NCBI GenBank assembly: GCA_965224595.1
Contig: OZ245058.1
Span: forward strand, 1,054,001 to 1,118,000
Direction of reading: 5' to 3'
Length of the DNA stretch: 64,000 bases
Origin: Aliivibrio_A sp016764915
Lineage (GTDB): Bacteria; Pseudomonadota; Gammaproteobacteria; Enterobacterales; Vibrionaceae
Shown here: piece by piece, positions 8,886-18,564 of the stretch
Position numbering within the stretch: the first letter of the stretch is position 1
Layout of the letters: the number at the start of each line of letters is the position of its first letter
The notes under the pieces: model-generated
Told to the model about the DNA's origin: nothing
The model's input: the letters and a program-made list of their open reading frames with translations, nothing else
Database searches by the model: none
Program-made: the position numbers and the translations under genes

Positions 8886-8905
8886 ATATGAATAATTGCT
8901 GTTTG

Positions 8906-9187
8906 TTATCCTCTTGGATGATAAGCAGCAATGTAACGTTCTAAATCTTGAAAGTTCGAGCGCATAACCACGGTTGATGCTTCACTAATCTTCTCAATAA
9001 ACTTTTCAAACTCCACCAACTCCATTTGCTTTTTATTTAATAAAATCCAACCTAGTGCAATATTGCTCGGTACTGCAAACATGGCTGATACTTTGTTTAC
9101 CGCAAAACGCAGTTTTCGAGTTGCAAACCAATACCAGACAATGAGGTACAGTAAAATCAGTGATGATATGGATAGGGCAAGCATCAT
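8906..9187 (-). CDS. Small single-pass membrane protein of unknown function
   Basis: 93 residues. Residues 3-22 form a strong hydrophobic helix (LALSISSLILLYLIVWYWF), followed by a basic stretch (TRKLRFAVNK), a weaker hydrophobic segment (MFAVPSNIALGWILL) and a soluble, charged C-terminus. The positive-inside pattern suggests the C-terminus is cytoplasmic. Not recognised as a named family. Its stop lies 20 bases from the end of the convergent DUF2947 gene. Confidence 0.6.
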   Translation of the reverse strand: MMLALSISSLILLYLIVWYWFATRKLRFAVNKVSAMFAVPSNIALGWILLNKKQMELVEFEKFIEKISEASTVVMRSNFQDLERYIAAYHPRG

Positions 9188-9359
9188 AAAGTTATCTCTT
9201 GTTAATGAAAATGTTATTTTTTCTTTAATTATATTTTAAGAATGCAGATTTACATTGGCCCGAGTCATAATTCATTACGAGATCTTATTATTGACACCTA
9301 TGCAACGCAATGAGCACGGTGGCTGAGGGCTTCTAATTTAAAATAACAACGAGAGGTGA

Positions 9360-9387
9360 ACATCTCAACGGCAAAACGTTGAGATGT
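9360..9387. repeat. Perfect 11-bp stem-loop
   Basis: ACATCTCAACG-GCAAAA-CGTTGAGATGT is a perfect inverted repeat with a 6-base loop and no T-run on either side. It sits downstream of the Hsp70 cluster in the 278-bp gap 9188-9465, which otherwise holds nothing I recognise. It could be a factor-assisted terminator or an mRNA 3'-end stabiliser. Confidence 0.6.
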
Positions 9388-9465
9388 AACTAGAGTCAAT
9401 CTGAAGTGAAATTGATAATATTAATAGCGGTATATAATCTTGATATTTGTTCCAATCTTTTATCT

Positions 9466-12285
9466 TTATCGTAGCTGTAACCCGACAGGAAGCGCTTCAC
9501 CAAACAACCGTTGCGTCTCTGATTGGTCCAGTGTTTTTTGACTGGAAACTAGCAGTGACCAACTCTCCGGTGAGCGACTTGATTTTAATTTTGCCAGAAC
9601 GGTGTCTCTCAGTGGTTGGTCAATGTCTAATGTACGGTCTCCCGTTTTACGACACATTAATACGGCGGCAAACCCAATGATCGGCTGCTGTTTCCAATCA
9701 AGAGTCAGTAAGTCTGGTATCCAAGCGGCAATTTGTTTTGATGGGATTACAGTATTAGCATGACCATAAAAGAGTGAGCGGTTTGCAATACGGCCCAGTG
9801 CCCACCAATGTGCTTGAGCGTAGGCTGGCTTTTTTAACCGCTTTAACAGCCAAGTGGCCAATAAAATTTTATCATCGACGTCAAGGTGTTCTAAAGAGGC
9901 AGACAGTTTTACCATCCCTTCATAATTTTTCTCTTCAGACTCCTTAACCAATTTGGGGTTACGACTGCTTGCCGGGTGAAGGTATTTGGCGAGATCGGTT
10001 AAAATTGTCTCTTGTTGTTGCTGATTTAATCCGCCAGCGACTCTTCGCCAAAGTGTCCACCAATCATTCCAACTCTGTTTTGATTTAAAGTGAATGCCTT
10101 GTTGATAGATAGGCCAAATTTGTTCAATGCGCCATGGGTCAGTATGAAAACCAAAACCAGGCCTTAACGTGTAGCCTGAAAGTTTAAGCCAATTACGCTC
10201 ATGCAATTCAGAGCGACGTCGACGCTTTCTACCTGAAATCAAAGGAGTGAATAACTGACGTAATAGTGAAGAGTCCCACTTATCACGGTTACCTAGCGTT
10301 TTCTCTAAGGTTTTATTCAGTTTTTTGACCACATCACTGTTGTCGTCATTGGTTTTTGCCGGGCCGTAAACCGTCTCAATAAGTGCAATGGCTTGTTGCT
10401 GTTTTGGGTTGATCTGATTGATATCGTCTATTGTCGCGTCAGCATTACCTATATCTTTACGGATCTCAAATTCAACATCCCAACGTAAATCATCATCAAT
10501 TAAGCTGACGCACTCCAGTTTCAGTGTGCCCACCGCTGTGTATTGACAAGCTAAACTGACCCTAACTCTGTCTTTTTGATTGGCATGTAATTCATCTGCG
10601 TTGCGACTGCTTTTTAAGGTGACAATATAAGGCGGAAGAGATTGGTAGTTCGCAGGATTAACATCATGAATTGCACCAACTTGACTGATGGCTTCATGAG
10701 TTGAGCTAAGAATAGTAAATCGAACTGGTTCACCTAATGTTAGGTCAAACTCTCGGCCATTGAGTCGGATTTCAACCCCTTCTTCAGTACCTTTAGAGAG
10801 CAGGCAAAGGGCACGCGGCGCACGTTTTTTCTCTTCCAACAATAGGTAATAAGAGCGAGCGGTGCCACCTGTAATTTTAAGCTCAGTACCGTGCCGAGCC
10901 TTTGCATACACGACTGCGCCATGAGCTACCGCTAAATTAGGATGTGGATTGTTCAACTGTACTACATCGCTTCCACCCCAATGAGAAAATAGCTCAATCG
11001 CCCTTTGAGTAAGCAATGCACTATTAAAAACACCGCCATTGAGTAAAACAGCGGTGGGAATGGCCGTAGAATCTGTTAGTGGGTCAAGTGACAAGGCATT
11101 GCAGCATTGCGTACGGTGAGAATCGATAAATTGCGCAATGTGTTTACTGATAGCGGGGTCGGCGACATAAGGCAGACCAAACTCAACCACCGCAGCATTG
11201 CGTTGATTCGGTCTTTGGCTAAAATCAGAGATTGGAAAAAAACCATCGAGCGCAATGCGATGCACTTCCTCTTTGGTCAGTTCAACACTTTTGCTGCCCC
11301 CGATCAAACGAGAGCCACTGCCCAACATGGTGATTTTGCTTACTTCGGGAGCATCTTCACTTAATAGGCGCTCTTTGGCTGTTCGAGTTTGCTGAATCAA
11401 CTTAGTTAAAGCGGCGGCTTTTAGTTTTTGATTGCCACTAAGTCGTTGTTCCGCCAAGTGGGCTAGGGCGAGATCGAAATTGTCACCACCCAACATCAAG
11501 TGGTCACCAACTCCGATGCGCTCAAGGTTGAGTTGGTCATCCGTAAAAGAGGCCTTTATCAAGCTTAAGTCGGTGGTACCGCCACCCACATCACAGACGA
11601 GTATCAGAGGTAAATTACGGAGCTGTTGTTTAGCTTGGTGATGATTTTGATGATACCAATCATAACAGACGGCTTGCGGCTCTTCTAACAGCACGACATT
11701 CGCTAATCCGGCTAATTTTGCGGCTTGTAGAGTGTAACTTCGTGCAGCTTCATCAAATGATGCAGGCACCGTAATGACCACTTCTTGTTGTTCAATCAAA
11801 GCGTCTGGGTGGTGGTAATTCCACGATTGACGCAGATGATTTAAGTAGCTGGCTGAAGCAATAATGGGTGAAACGCGCTCAACCTCTGTTACCGCAGCCC
11901 AAGGAAGAATATTTTCATTACGATCGACGCCGGAGTGTGATAGCCAGCTTTTAGCGCTGACCACCTGTCTGCCTTCAATTTTGCTGCCGAGTTCGCGAGC
12001 CCACTCACCAATGATCGCGAGTGGAATATCACCTTCAACTGGGTGATTATTCCAAGGCAGAGTAAGATCGTGTTCTGACAGTTGCTCTGATGAGGGATGA
12101 AAACGGAAAGAGGGCAGTAGTGGTTTTCGGACTACTTCTCCCGGACCGATTAGCTGATCAATATTGAAAATTGAGATGGAGCTTTTCTCTATTCCATCAG
12201 TGATGTTGGCATAAGCGACAACAGTATGTGTTGTGCCTAAATCAATACCAATTAAAAATTGAGGTTGGCGAGTTGATGATGCCAT
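9466..12285 (-). CDS. Large Hsp70-like ATPase with DUF3731-type C-terminus
   Basis: 939 residues. The N-terminal actin-like ATPase fold is clear: phosphate 1 (FLIGIDLGTTHTVVAYANI), phosphate 2 (LILVCDVGGGTTDLSLI), adenosine motif (AVLLNGGVFNSALL), and the EEPQAVCYDW connection. There is no DnaK-type substrate-lid with EEVD. The C-terminal 300 residues (from about KTLEKTLGNRDKWDSSLLRQLF) are helical and Trp-rich and resemble DUF3731, which I know only fused to such Hsp70s. AGGAGC precedes the ATG. It is the last gene of a three-gene cluster with another Hsp70 and a DUF2760 protein; clients and cochaperones are unknown, and no J-domain gene is nearby. Confidence 0.8.
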   Translation of the reverse strand: MASSTRQPQFLIGIDLGTTHTVVAYANITDGIEKSSISIFNIDQLIGPGEVVRKPLLPSFRFHPSSEQLSEHDLTLPWNNHPVEGDIPLAIIGEWARELGSKIEGRQVVSAKSWLSHSGVDRNENILPWAAVTEVERVSPIIASASYLNHLRQSWNYHHPDALIEQQEVVITVPASFDEAARSYTLQAAKLAGLANVVLLEEPQAVCYDWYHQNHHQAKQQLRNLPLILVCDVGGGTTDLSLIKASFTDDQLNLERIGVGDHLMLGGDNFDLALAHLAEQRLSGNQKLKAAALTKLIQQTRTAKERLLSEDAPEVSKITMLGSGSRLIGGSKSVELTKEEVHRIALDGFFPISDFSQRPNQRNAAVVEFGLPYVADPAISKHIAQFIDSHRTQCCNALSLDPLTDSTAIPTAVLLNGGVFNSALLTQRAIELFSHWGGSDVVQLNNPHPNLAVAHGAVVYAKARHGTELKITGGTARSYYLLLEEKKRAPRALCLLSKGTEEGVEIRLNGREFDLTLGEPVRFTILSSTHEAISQVGAIHDVNPANYQSLPPYIVTLKSSRNADELHANQKDRVRVSLACQYTAVGTLKLECVSLIDDDLRWDVEFEIRKDIGNADATIDDINQINPKQQQAIALIETVYGPAKTNDDNSDVVKKLNKTLEKTLGNRDKWDSSLLRQLFTPLISGRKRRRRSELHERNWLKLSGYTLRPGFGFHTDPWRIEQIWPIYQQGIHFKSKQSWNDWWTLWRRVAGGLNQQQQETILTDLAKYLHPASSRNPKLVKESEEKNYEGMVKLSASLEHLDVDDKILLATWLLKRLKKPAYAQAHWWALGRIANRSLFYGHANTVIPSKQIAAWIPDLLTLDWKQQPIIGFAAVLMCRKTGDRTLDIDQPLRDTVLAKLKSSRSPESWSLLVSSQKTLDQSETQRLFGEALPVGLQLR

Positions 12286-12310
12286 TTAAAGCTCCTGTTT
12301 TTTTAATTAT

Positions 12311-14131
12311 TTAAGTAGGACGAACATCAAACTCAATCTGCCACTTCTGGCCACCATCAGCAGGAATGGCTTCTAAGCAGAGCGTACCAAGTTCGGTGAC
12401 CACTGCTGTTAAAGTAACCGGAACGATCTCTCCTTCTGTTCTGCCATCCATGATAGGCAGAGTGACTTGAATCGGCGGTAACTCTTCAAGTTCATCAGGC
12501 ATCCAAAAATCAAGGTGAGTTCCCGCTGGGTCATCGCGTCTTACTGTCGAGCCAAAAAAGCGAAACTGTACGGGTTGTCCAATAACTAAGCCAAACTGTT
12601 GGCTTGGTACGCTGACATGAGATCCCTCTTCCATACCAAAAGGAGCCACACATAGGGCTTCAATAGGGGGTTCCATGCCAGGAATGGCCGGCATAGCACT
12701 TTCAATACCTACATAGTAGCTGCTGGCAATACCGCCACGAATTCGTACCCCTTTTCCTTGACGCACCGTGCCGTAATAAGAGGCGCCACTTGCAACAGCA
12801 AGGTCAAGATCGAGGCCATCAAGCAAAAACAGTTGTTCAGCTCCTGCTTCAGTCAGCCATTGGTTGATGGTAGATAAAAGGCGGTTTGAGATATGGGTTG
12901 ATTTTAACACCCCACCATTAAACAAGATGGCAGAAGGTTTGATAAAACTGCTTGAGTTGCCGCTTTGAAATAACTCATCCGCAGCCGCAGTTTGTTTGGT
13001 TAAAAAGCTCGCAATATGACGAGTAACTGCCGCATCTTGCGCATATGGAAGCCCAATTTGTGTCAGTGCGCTTCGTTGAGATTGAACGGGCAGTTCAGTA
13101 ATGGCGGTTTGCGGGAAGAAGCCATCAACTAACGTTTGTTGAACTTCTTGCTGCGTTAATTCCGTTTTTAGGGTTGATCCCAATAATTTTGAACCACGAC
13201 TTGGCACAACAATCGGGACAGACTCTAGTTCAGAGTCACTGAGAAGTGCTTCTTTAGCATCTCGACAAGCGTGGGTGATAACCTGTACCTGCCAAGGTTG
13301 CAGCTGTTTTCCTTCGGCCGCTAATTTCATTTTCAAGCGATATGCTAAAGCAAGATCCATGTTATCGCCACCAAGTAGAATATGATCACCTACCGCGACT
13401 CGATTAAGGGTTAAATTACCACTCTCTTCGGTAACAGCAACCAAGGATAAATCGGTAGTGCCGCCGCCGATATCAACCACTAAAATAACATCACCCACTG
13501 TTACTTGGTCACGCCAGCTGTCATCACAGTTTTTGATCCAACTGTAGACAGCAGCTTGTGGTTCTTCAAGTAGGGTTACATGGTTAAATCCTACTTGGTT
13601 GGCCGCTTCCGCGGTTAAATCTCGAGCTGCGGGATCAAAAGATGCTGGAACCGTAATGGTCACCTCTTGATGAGAAATTAAATCATCAGGATGCTGATGA
13701 TTCCATGCATTTTTAAGGTGTTCAAGGTAGCTGATAGTAGCTTGAAGTGGCGATATTTTGGACACCTCTTCCGGGCTGCTTAATGGTAAGAAAGCATCAC
13801 GACGATTCACTCCACCGTGACATAACCAACTCTTGGCACTGGCGACTAAACGAATGGGCGTTTTTCTGCCTAATTGGCGTGCAATACCACCGACAATCGC
13901 ACTAGGTCGATTTGTCCAAGGAAGCGCGGTGTCTTGTTCTGCTAATTCAGAGGCGTGCGCTTGATAAATAAACGATGGTAACTGTTTTTTACTCTCGATT
14001 TGCCCCGGAGCGGTAAGTTGAGGGATCGCCATAACATGGACTGTTTGGTCTTCGTCAGCGAACTCGACATAAGATAAAACGCAATGAGTCGTGCCTAAAT
14101 CGATGCCAATACTGTAACGGCTGTTATTCAT
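12311..14131 (-). CDS. Second Hsp70-like ATPase (HscC/YegD-like)
   Basis: 606 residues with all ATPase signatures: SIGIDLGTTHCVLSYVEF, VILVVDIGGGTTDLSLVAV, ILFNGGVLKSTHISNR, LLEEPQAAVYSW. It aligns by eye with the first two-thirds of its neighbour, so the two are probably paralogues from a duplication, one of which gained the C-terminal domain. A compact beta-rich segment (IQVTLPIMDGRTEGEIVPVTL) ends the protein where DnaK has its substrate domain. Its start codon overlaps the DUF2760 stop by one base (TAATG), implying coupled translation; 25 bases separate it from the next Hsp70. Confidence 0.8.
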   Translation of the reverse strand: MNNSRYSIGIDLGTTHCVLSYVEFADEDQTVHVMAIPQLTAPGQIESKKQLPSFIYQAHASELAEQDTALPWTNRPSAIVGGIARQLGRKTPIRLVASAKSWLCHGGVNRRDAFLPLSSPEEVSKISPLQATISYLEHLKNAWNHQHPDDLISHQEVTITVPASFDPAARDLTAEAANQVGFNHVTLLEEPQAAVYSWIKNCDDSWRDQVTVGDVILVVDIGGGTTDLSLVAVTEESGNLTLNRVAVGDHILLGGDNMDLALAYRLKMKLAAEGKQLQPWQVQVITHACRDAKEALLSDSELESVPIVVPSRGSKLLGSTLKTELTQQEVQQTLVDGFFPQTAITELPVQSQRSALTQIGLPYAQDAAVTRHIASFLTKQTAAADELFQSGNSSSFIKPSAILFNGGVLKSTHISNRLLSTINQWLTEAGAEQLFLLDGLDLDLAVASGASYYGTVRQGKGVRIRGGIASSYYVGIESAMPAIPGMEPPIEALCVAPFGMEEGSHVSVPSQQFGLVIGQPVQFRFFGSTVRRDDPAGTHLDFWMPDELEELPPIQVTLPIMDGRTEGEIVPVTLTAVVTELGTLCLEAIPADGGQKWQIEFDVRPT

Positions 14132-14763
14132 TAAAGCTCAACCTCTGCTGGAGCAACAATACGAGCATCATAACCGTCAACGAGTTTTGGCAATGAGACA
14201 TCAGTGACTTTCCAGCCTTTATGAATCAGAGTGCCAGTAAATGGAGCCGTTCCTATTACATTGCCAGTTAAACGCACTTCTGTTGCATTGAAGCCTTCCT
14301 TAAGAGTGACAGAGCTCTCTTCTTCTTCCGTGCGGATTGGAAGTAAAGTGAAGTAATCGGATAAAACCTTTTGACCACCTTCATGAATAACACGAGCAGC
14401 AGCACCCACTTCAGAATCGTCAAAGCCAGTAAGATCTTCAGACATAAAATCAATAAAACGAGCTTCACTTTGTAATAGAGCTAACAGTTGCAGCGCAGAT
14501 TCCGGAGTAGTCGTTTTTATTTTAGATTCTACTTCTACAATTTTTTCTACGATTCGCTCAACTTCAATGATTTTTTCAACTTCGATGATCTTCTCTACTG
14601 GCTTTTCAACTTCAATAATCTTCTCTATCTCAACGGTTTTTACAACCTCGATGCTTTTCCCTTTTTTCAGCATAAAAAGGATAAAGAAGAGTACGCCAAA
14701 AGCGGTAAGCCCTGCATGGACCATATCGAATGTTGCAGGTACGCTATTAATGTCAAAATTCAT
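14131..14763 (-). CDS. DUF2760 protein: membrane anchor, charged heptad repeat, soluble domain
   Basis: 210 residues. A hydrophobic helix at about 14-34 (MVHAGLTAFGVLFFILFMLKKG) is followed by 35-80, a monotonous K/E-V/I repeat (units of the type EKIIEVE), then a soluble domain with ALQLLALLQSEARFIDFMSEDLTGFDDSEVGAAARVIHEG, the DUF2760 signature. The repeat should form a long charged coiled coil or extended stalk holding the domain away from the membrane. First gene of the Hsp70 cluster. Known genomes carry the same trio; the biochemical role is not known to me. An ORF on the opposite strand across the repeat is a low-complexity shadow. Confidence 0.78.
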   Translation of the reverse strand: MNFDINSVPATFDMVHAGLTAFGVLFFILFMLKKGKSIEVVKTVEIEKIIEVEKPVEKIIEVEKIIEVERIVEKIVEVESKIKTTTPESALQLLALLQSEARFIDFMSEDLTGFDDSEVGAAARVIHEGGQKVLSDYFTLLPIRTEEEESSVTLKEGFNATEVRLTGNVIGTAPFTGTLIHKGWKVTDVSLPKLVDGYDARIVAPAEVEL

Positions 14764-15043
14764 ATTTTTTCTCTAAGTTGAAGGTGAAAGGTAACTCACC
14801 GAAATTCTATACGCTTTATAGCGGTGAACCTTAACATATTCAAGGTCTGGCACAGAAAAAGTCGCCACTATTGTCCCCTCTTTTTATTCGGATGATGCTT
14901 TTTTGTTCACTTTATCGAGATAACTGTCAGCTAGTGAGAATCAAGACGCAAGGGGAGGTACTATCATATATAGTTAACATTGTGTATAAGTGAAGCCAAT
15001 GATGGGTGTTGTCTAATTCACGCTGTCGATTAATGGGTGTATT

Positions 15044-16555
15044 GTGCGAGAAACTAAGCTGTTTTATCCTGTGATTACAGGTTTGCTTTTTTTAATGATT
15101 ACTTATCTTGCTACTCAAATGGTGGTGGATATCAGTCGTTCTTCAAATGTGTATTCCTTAAAAAATGCCGCACTACGAGAAGCTTATTTACTGCAAGTTC
15201 TGGTCAACGAAGATATTGATTATATGGGCGTTAGTGCTCACCTTTTTCATTCAGATAGTACTTTAAATACGGAAGACTTTGCGGCACTATCAACCAAGTT
15301 GATTGAGAGTGGAACGGCATTACTCTCTTTACAATGGATGGAAAAAGTAGAAAAAAATGAGATAGACAAATTTGTTGCCAAAAAACAAAAAGAGTATGGC
15401 CAATTTGAAATTTTCACCGTGCCACAGGATAAACCTAAATTTGTAGGTTACTACTTTAACGATGACAGACCGATTTATATCGTATCCGATATCTACCCAA
15501 GAGAGAGTAACTTTACTCGGATTTTAGGTTTCTACTCATCAAGAATTCGGTTCGAACATGTCACGGCTGAAATGCTTAAATCGGGTAAACCTAATGTCTC
15601 TGATAAGTTACGGCTGCTGCAAGACAATCAAAATAAATCTACCCCCAAAACCGGCATGCTGATCTATTATCCAGTAGTAAGAAGTGGAGAGATAATTGGG
15701 ATCATGGTCGGCGCATTTAGAATTACACGCTATTTTGATGAGTTGGTGAGTAAAACGCTTGCTGGGGATAACCTTCAAATTAGAATCTTAGACAGTGGAT
15801 TTGAAGCTGACGATGACCCACTATTGTTTCAAAGTGACAATTGGTCAAACCAGAGAGGAATAAGCGCCAGGCAAGAGATAACATTACAGAATAGAGTATG
15901 GAAAATTCATTTCAAGATTGAAGATACACTGAGCAGTACACAACAGGCAACCGTATTTTTTGTCACTTTTATTGGTATGATAATTTCCCTATTGCTCTCA
16001 TTTATTACCTATCTTATTTTTCGTGATAAGCGTGAAATGATGTCAATTCTAAATGAGAAAACCAGAGAGTTGCAATACCTTGCTCATAATGACGTTGTGA
16101 CAGGTATTTATAATCGACGCCACTTTGCCTCCAATTTAGAACGGTTAATTTTAACGGAAACAGATTTTAGTTTAATTATATTTGATGTAGATGAGTTTAA
16201 GTTAATTAATGATAATTATGGTCATCTTGCCGGTGATGCGATGTTACATCACATCGCTGAAGTAGTATCAGGTTTGCTCGATTCAAGCGATATATTTTCA
16301 CGACATGGTGGCGATGAGTTTTCCATTTTAACCTCTGAAGTCGATGCCAATAGCATCCAAGTTTTAATTGAAAATATACGAATGCAGGTTGCAAATTCAC
16401 CGACATTGTTCGAAAAAATCAAATTACATCAGGCGATAAGCATTGGTGCAAAAACTTGGCATGGAGAATCGTTAAATGAGTTGTATAAACAAGTCGATCT
16501 TGCACTGTATGCCAGCAAACGTAATGGTCGTAATAGGGCAACCTTAGTCAAATAG
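15044..16555 (+). CDS. Membrane diguanylate cyclase, CHASE-GGDEF
   Basis: 503 residues from a GTG; no in-frame ATG precedes it. TM1 is near residues 6-28, a periplasmic CHASE domain covers about 60-230 (LQWMEKVEKNEIDKFV, then YPVVRSGEIIGIMVGAFRI), TM2 is near 300-325, and the GGDEF domain fills the C-terminus (HNDVVTGIYNRRHF, FDVDEFKLINDNYGHLAGDAML, RHGGDEFSIL). The active-site GGDEF is intact. The RxxD product-inhibition site expected five residues before it is absent (LLDSSD there), so feedback control by c-di-GMP may be lost. It would make c-di-GMP in response to a small periplasmic ligand. c-di-GMP also governs tfoY and, in Vibrio, biofilm polysaccharides. Confidence 0.88.
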   Translation: MRETKLFYPVITGLLFLMITYLATQMVVDISRSSNVYSLKNAALREAYLLQVLVNEDIDYMGVSAHLFHSDSTLNTEDFAALSTKLIESGTALLSLQWMEKVEKNEIDKFVAKKQKEYGQFEIFTVPQDKPKFVGYYFNDDRPIYIVSDIYPRESNFTRILGFYSSRIRFEHVTAEMLKSGKPNVSDKLRLLQDNQNKSTPKTGMLIYYPVVRSGEIIGIMVGAFRITRYFDELVSKTLAGDNLQIRILDSGFEADDDPLLFQSDNWSNQRGISARQEITLQNRVWKIHFKIEDTLSSTQQATVFFVTFIGMIISLLLSFITYLIFRDKREMMSILNEKTRELQYLAHNDVVTGIYNRRHFASNLERLILTETDFSLIIFDVDEFKLINDNYGHLAGDAMLHHIAEVVSGLLDSSDIFSRHGGDEFSILTSEVDANSIQVLIENIRMQVANSPTLFEKIKLHQAISIGAKTWHGESLNELYKQVDLALYASKRNGRNRATLVK

Positions 16556-16649
16556 TAATAACGTAGCGAGATAATTGGGATTTGGGTCGTTTTTTTGTTT
16601 TCCATAGGCTAGAATCTGCCTTCAAAATTTTATCTGCATTAGGAAAATC

Positions 16650-17180
16650 ATGAATTTCAATAGGATTGTCTGTTTTGATCTGGAAATGTGTTGTTGGAAC
16701 ATTGATGGCAAAGGTCGAACTGGGGAGATCATTGAGATTGGTTTAGCAGAGATTGACCTAACGGCTTCACAAATTATCAGACGCGCACAATATTATGTAA
16801 AACCAGAGAACGATGAAATCTCACCTTTTTGCACCGAGTTAACGGGGATATCTGGCCAAAAAATTGCCAAGCAGGGAAGACCATTAGAGGCCGTGCTTAG
16901 CTCTATGGTAAAAAACTTTGGCGGCCCAAATAAGATATATGCTGCTTGGGGACATGATGATCAAATATTAGCGCAAGAGTGTTTAGCTAAACAGCTCGAT
17001 TTTCCAATCAAAGAGTACATAAATTTAGCAACGCTGTTTCGAGTTAAACATCGCCATAAGAGTGGCCGAATGGGGCAAAGAAGAGCGCTAGAGATAGCCA
17101 AAATTGAGTGGGAAGGGCGTCAACACTCTGGGTATGTGGATGCTTATAATCTAGCCAAGCTCGCATTAACTCTTCTGTGA
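16650..17180 (+). CDS. DEDDh-family 3'-5' exonuclease
   Basis: 176 residues with the three Exo motifs: ExoI FDLEMCCW (D-x-E), ExoII around AAWGHDDQILAQE, and ExoIII HSGYVDAYNLAK (H-x4-D, so the DEDDh subtype). ELTGI is also typical. A free-standing exonuclease of this size acts on DNA or RNA 3' ends; the substrate cannot be told from sequence. AGGA lies 8 nt before the ATG. Monocistronic, with a terminator shared with the convergent RidA gene. Confidence 0.82.
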   Translation: MNFNRIVCFDLEMCCWNIDGKGRTGEIIEIGLAEIDLTASQIIRRAQYYVKPENDEISPFCTELTGISGQKIAKQGRPLEAVLSSMVKNFGGPNKIYAAWGHDDQILAQECLAKQLDFPIKEYINLATLFRVKHRHKSGRMGQRRALEIAKIEWEGRQHSGYVDAYNLAKLALTLL

Positions 17181-17200
17181 TTAAGCCGAATTTAAAATTG

Positions 17201-17228
17201 AGGCCTCATCAATTGAGGCCTTTTTTTA
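17201..17228 (+). terminator. Rho-independent terminator after the exonuclease gene
   Basis: AGGCCTCA-TCAAT-TGAGGCCT followed by TTTTTT. The T-run overlaps the stop codon of the convergent RidA gene. Confidence 0.88.
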
Positions 17229-17573
17229 TTTTTCTGCAGCGATGACGGAGATCTCGACTAATAGAGAGTCTCGAGCCATACTCGCTTCAACACAGGCTCT
17301 GGCGGGCGCGTGACCTTCAGGTACCCAGTTGTCCCATACTGCATTCATCTCTGCAAATTGACTCATCTCTTTTATGTAGATGGTTGCAGATAACATATGC
17401 TCTTTATCACTGCCCGCTTGAATTAGAAGGTCTTCGACTTTTTCAAGCATCGTTGCAGTTTGCTCTGTGATCCCTTGAGTTGCGTCTTTGCAAACCTGTC
17501 CACAAAGATAAATGGTTCCATTGTGATTCACAATTCTGCTCATACGTTGTTTAGTATCGTGGCGATCGATCAT
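17226..17573 (-). CDS. RidA/YoaB-family protein
   Basis: 115 residues from the ATG at 17573, which has AAAAGG 8 nt upstream. The frame is open further upstream, but the extra 41 residues are not RidA-like. It ends with the family signature GHAPARACVEASMARDSLLVEISVIAAEK, containing the Arg that binds the imine carboxylate. RidA proteins hydrolyse reactive enamine/imine intermediates made by PLP enzymes. It looks closest to E. coli YoaB (114 residues) by length and by the MSRIVNHNGTIYLCGQV start. It is separated from 17765 by a short divergent promoter region. Confidence 0.85.
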   Translation of the reverse strand: MIDRHDTKQRMSRIVNHNGTIYLCGQVCKDATQGITEQTATMLEKVEDLLIQAGSDKEHMLSATIYIKEMSQFAEMNAVWDNWVPEGHAPARACVEASMARDSLLVEISVIAAEK

Positions 17574-17764
17574 AACTGGGCCTTTTGATAAATAGTGAGA
17601 GATTTCAAAAAAGTATATACTGAAATCACATTTATGTATGTGCTTGAGCTTAATATTGTTCATTAAGTGTTTGTAGGGAATATCACATATAATCAACTGG
17701 GTGCATGTCAGGAGGTATTGTTCACTGTAAGGTCATACAGTGATTAATCATTTAGGCTAACCTC

Positions 17765-18454
17765 ATGGAAGAGAGTGTATTTAATAGAAAAATTAGCAGT
17801 GGGGCTATTATTGGCGATTCACTCTACAACTTAAATATAGGCCTTATTTTGTGCTGGGGTTTTTTTATTAACTGGTACATGGTCACCATTATATCGGTAG
17901 ACTCCTTAGAAGATTTAAATCGATGGTTAGTTTATATTGGTTACCTCAGTTGTTGCTTGTTAGGAAGCTTCTTATTTAAAAACAGTGCGCATCCTTTCGT
18001 TAGCTTCATCAGTTATAATATTGTTGTAGTTCCATTGGGCTTAACGTTGAATCTTGCGATTAATGATTTTAGCACTTCCCATTTAGTCACTGATACCATC
18101 ACCAGTGTGGGTTTTGTCACGTTTATGATGATGTGTCTGTCGACTGTTTTTCCAAGGTTATTCACACACAAATTCCTAACCCTTTTAATTGCAATCGCAC
18201 TGCTTTTAGTGGTCACTGCTGTTGAGTGTGTGATGTTAAATATCCAGCACCAATCGTTCAACTTGCTTGTTGCTCTTATATTCAGTGGTTATATCGGGTT
18301 TGATTGGGGAAGAGCGAACCGAGTATCTAAAACAGTATCAAACTCGGTGGACAGTGCAACTTCTGTTTATATGGATATTGTTGCCATAGGTTGTCTCGTT
18401 TTCAGACCATTTCGTCGAAAGAAGTCTAGATGCAGTCGTCGTTCTATTGATTAG
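17765..18454 (+). CDS. Bax inhibitor-1-like membrane protein
   Basis: 229 residues with about seven hydrophobic segments and short loops. The C-terminal part, FDWGRANR...SATSVYMDIVAIGCLVF followed by a basic tail, matches the end of the BI-1/YccA/YbhL family, where an Asp-containing last helix is followed by positive charges. YccA-type members interact with FtsH; others leak calcium. The match is by pattern only, and the N-terminal half is less typical, so a divergent family member is likely. Confidence 0.62.
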   Translation: MEESVFNRKISSGAIIGDSLYNLNIGLILCWGFFINWYMVTIISVDSLEDLNRWLVYIGYLSCCLLGSFLFKNSAHPFVSFISYNIVVVPLGLTLNLAINDFSTSHLVTDTITSVGFVTFMMMCLSTVFPRLFTHKFLTLLIAIALLLVVTAVECVMLNIQHQSFNLLVALIFSGYIGFDWGRANRVSKTVSNSVDSATSVYMDIVAIGCLVFRPFRRKKSRCSRRSID

Positions 18455-18564
18455 CTGATAAATCACATCAGTAACAATACTCAAACTTTATTGTGTCATA
18501 CCATTGCCAATCACTGTTAAAAACGGATAATTAGGCAATAGACAGTGAATGGATAAAGAGCATA

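Noticed and set aside
14488..14781. Phe/Asn-rich frames opposite the DUF2760 repeat
   Set aside because: Antisense of the EKIIEVE repeat; low complexity.
18013..18261. 82-codon frame opposite the Bax-inhibitor-like gene
   Set aside because: Antisense shadow of hydrophobic codons.
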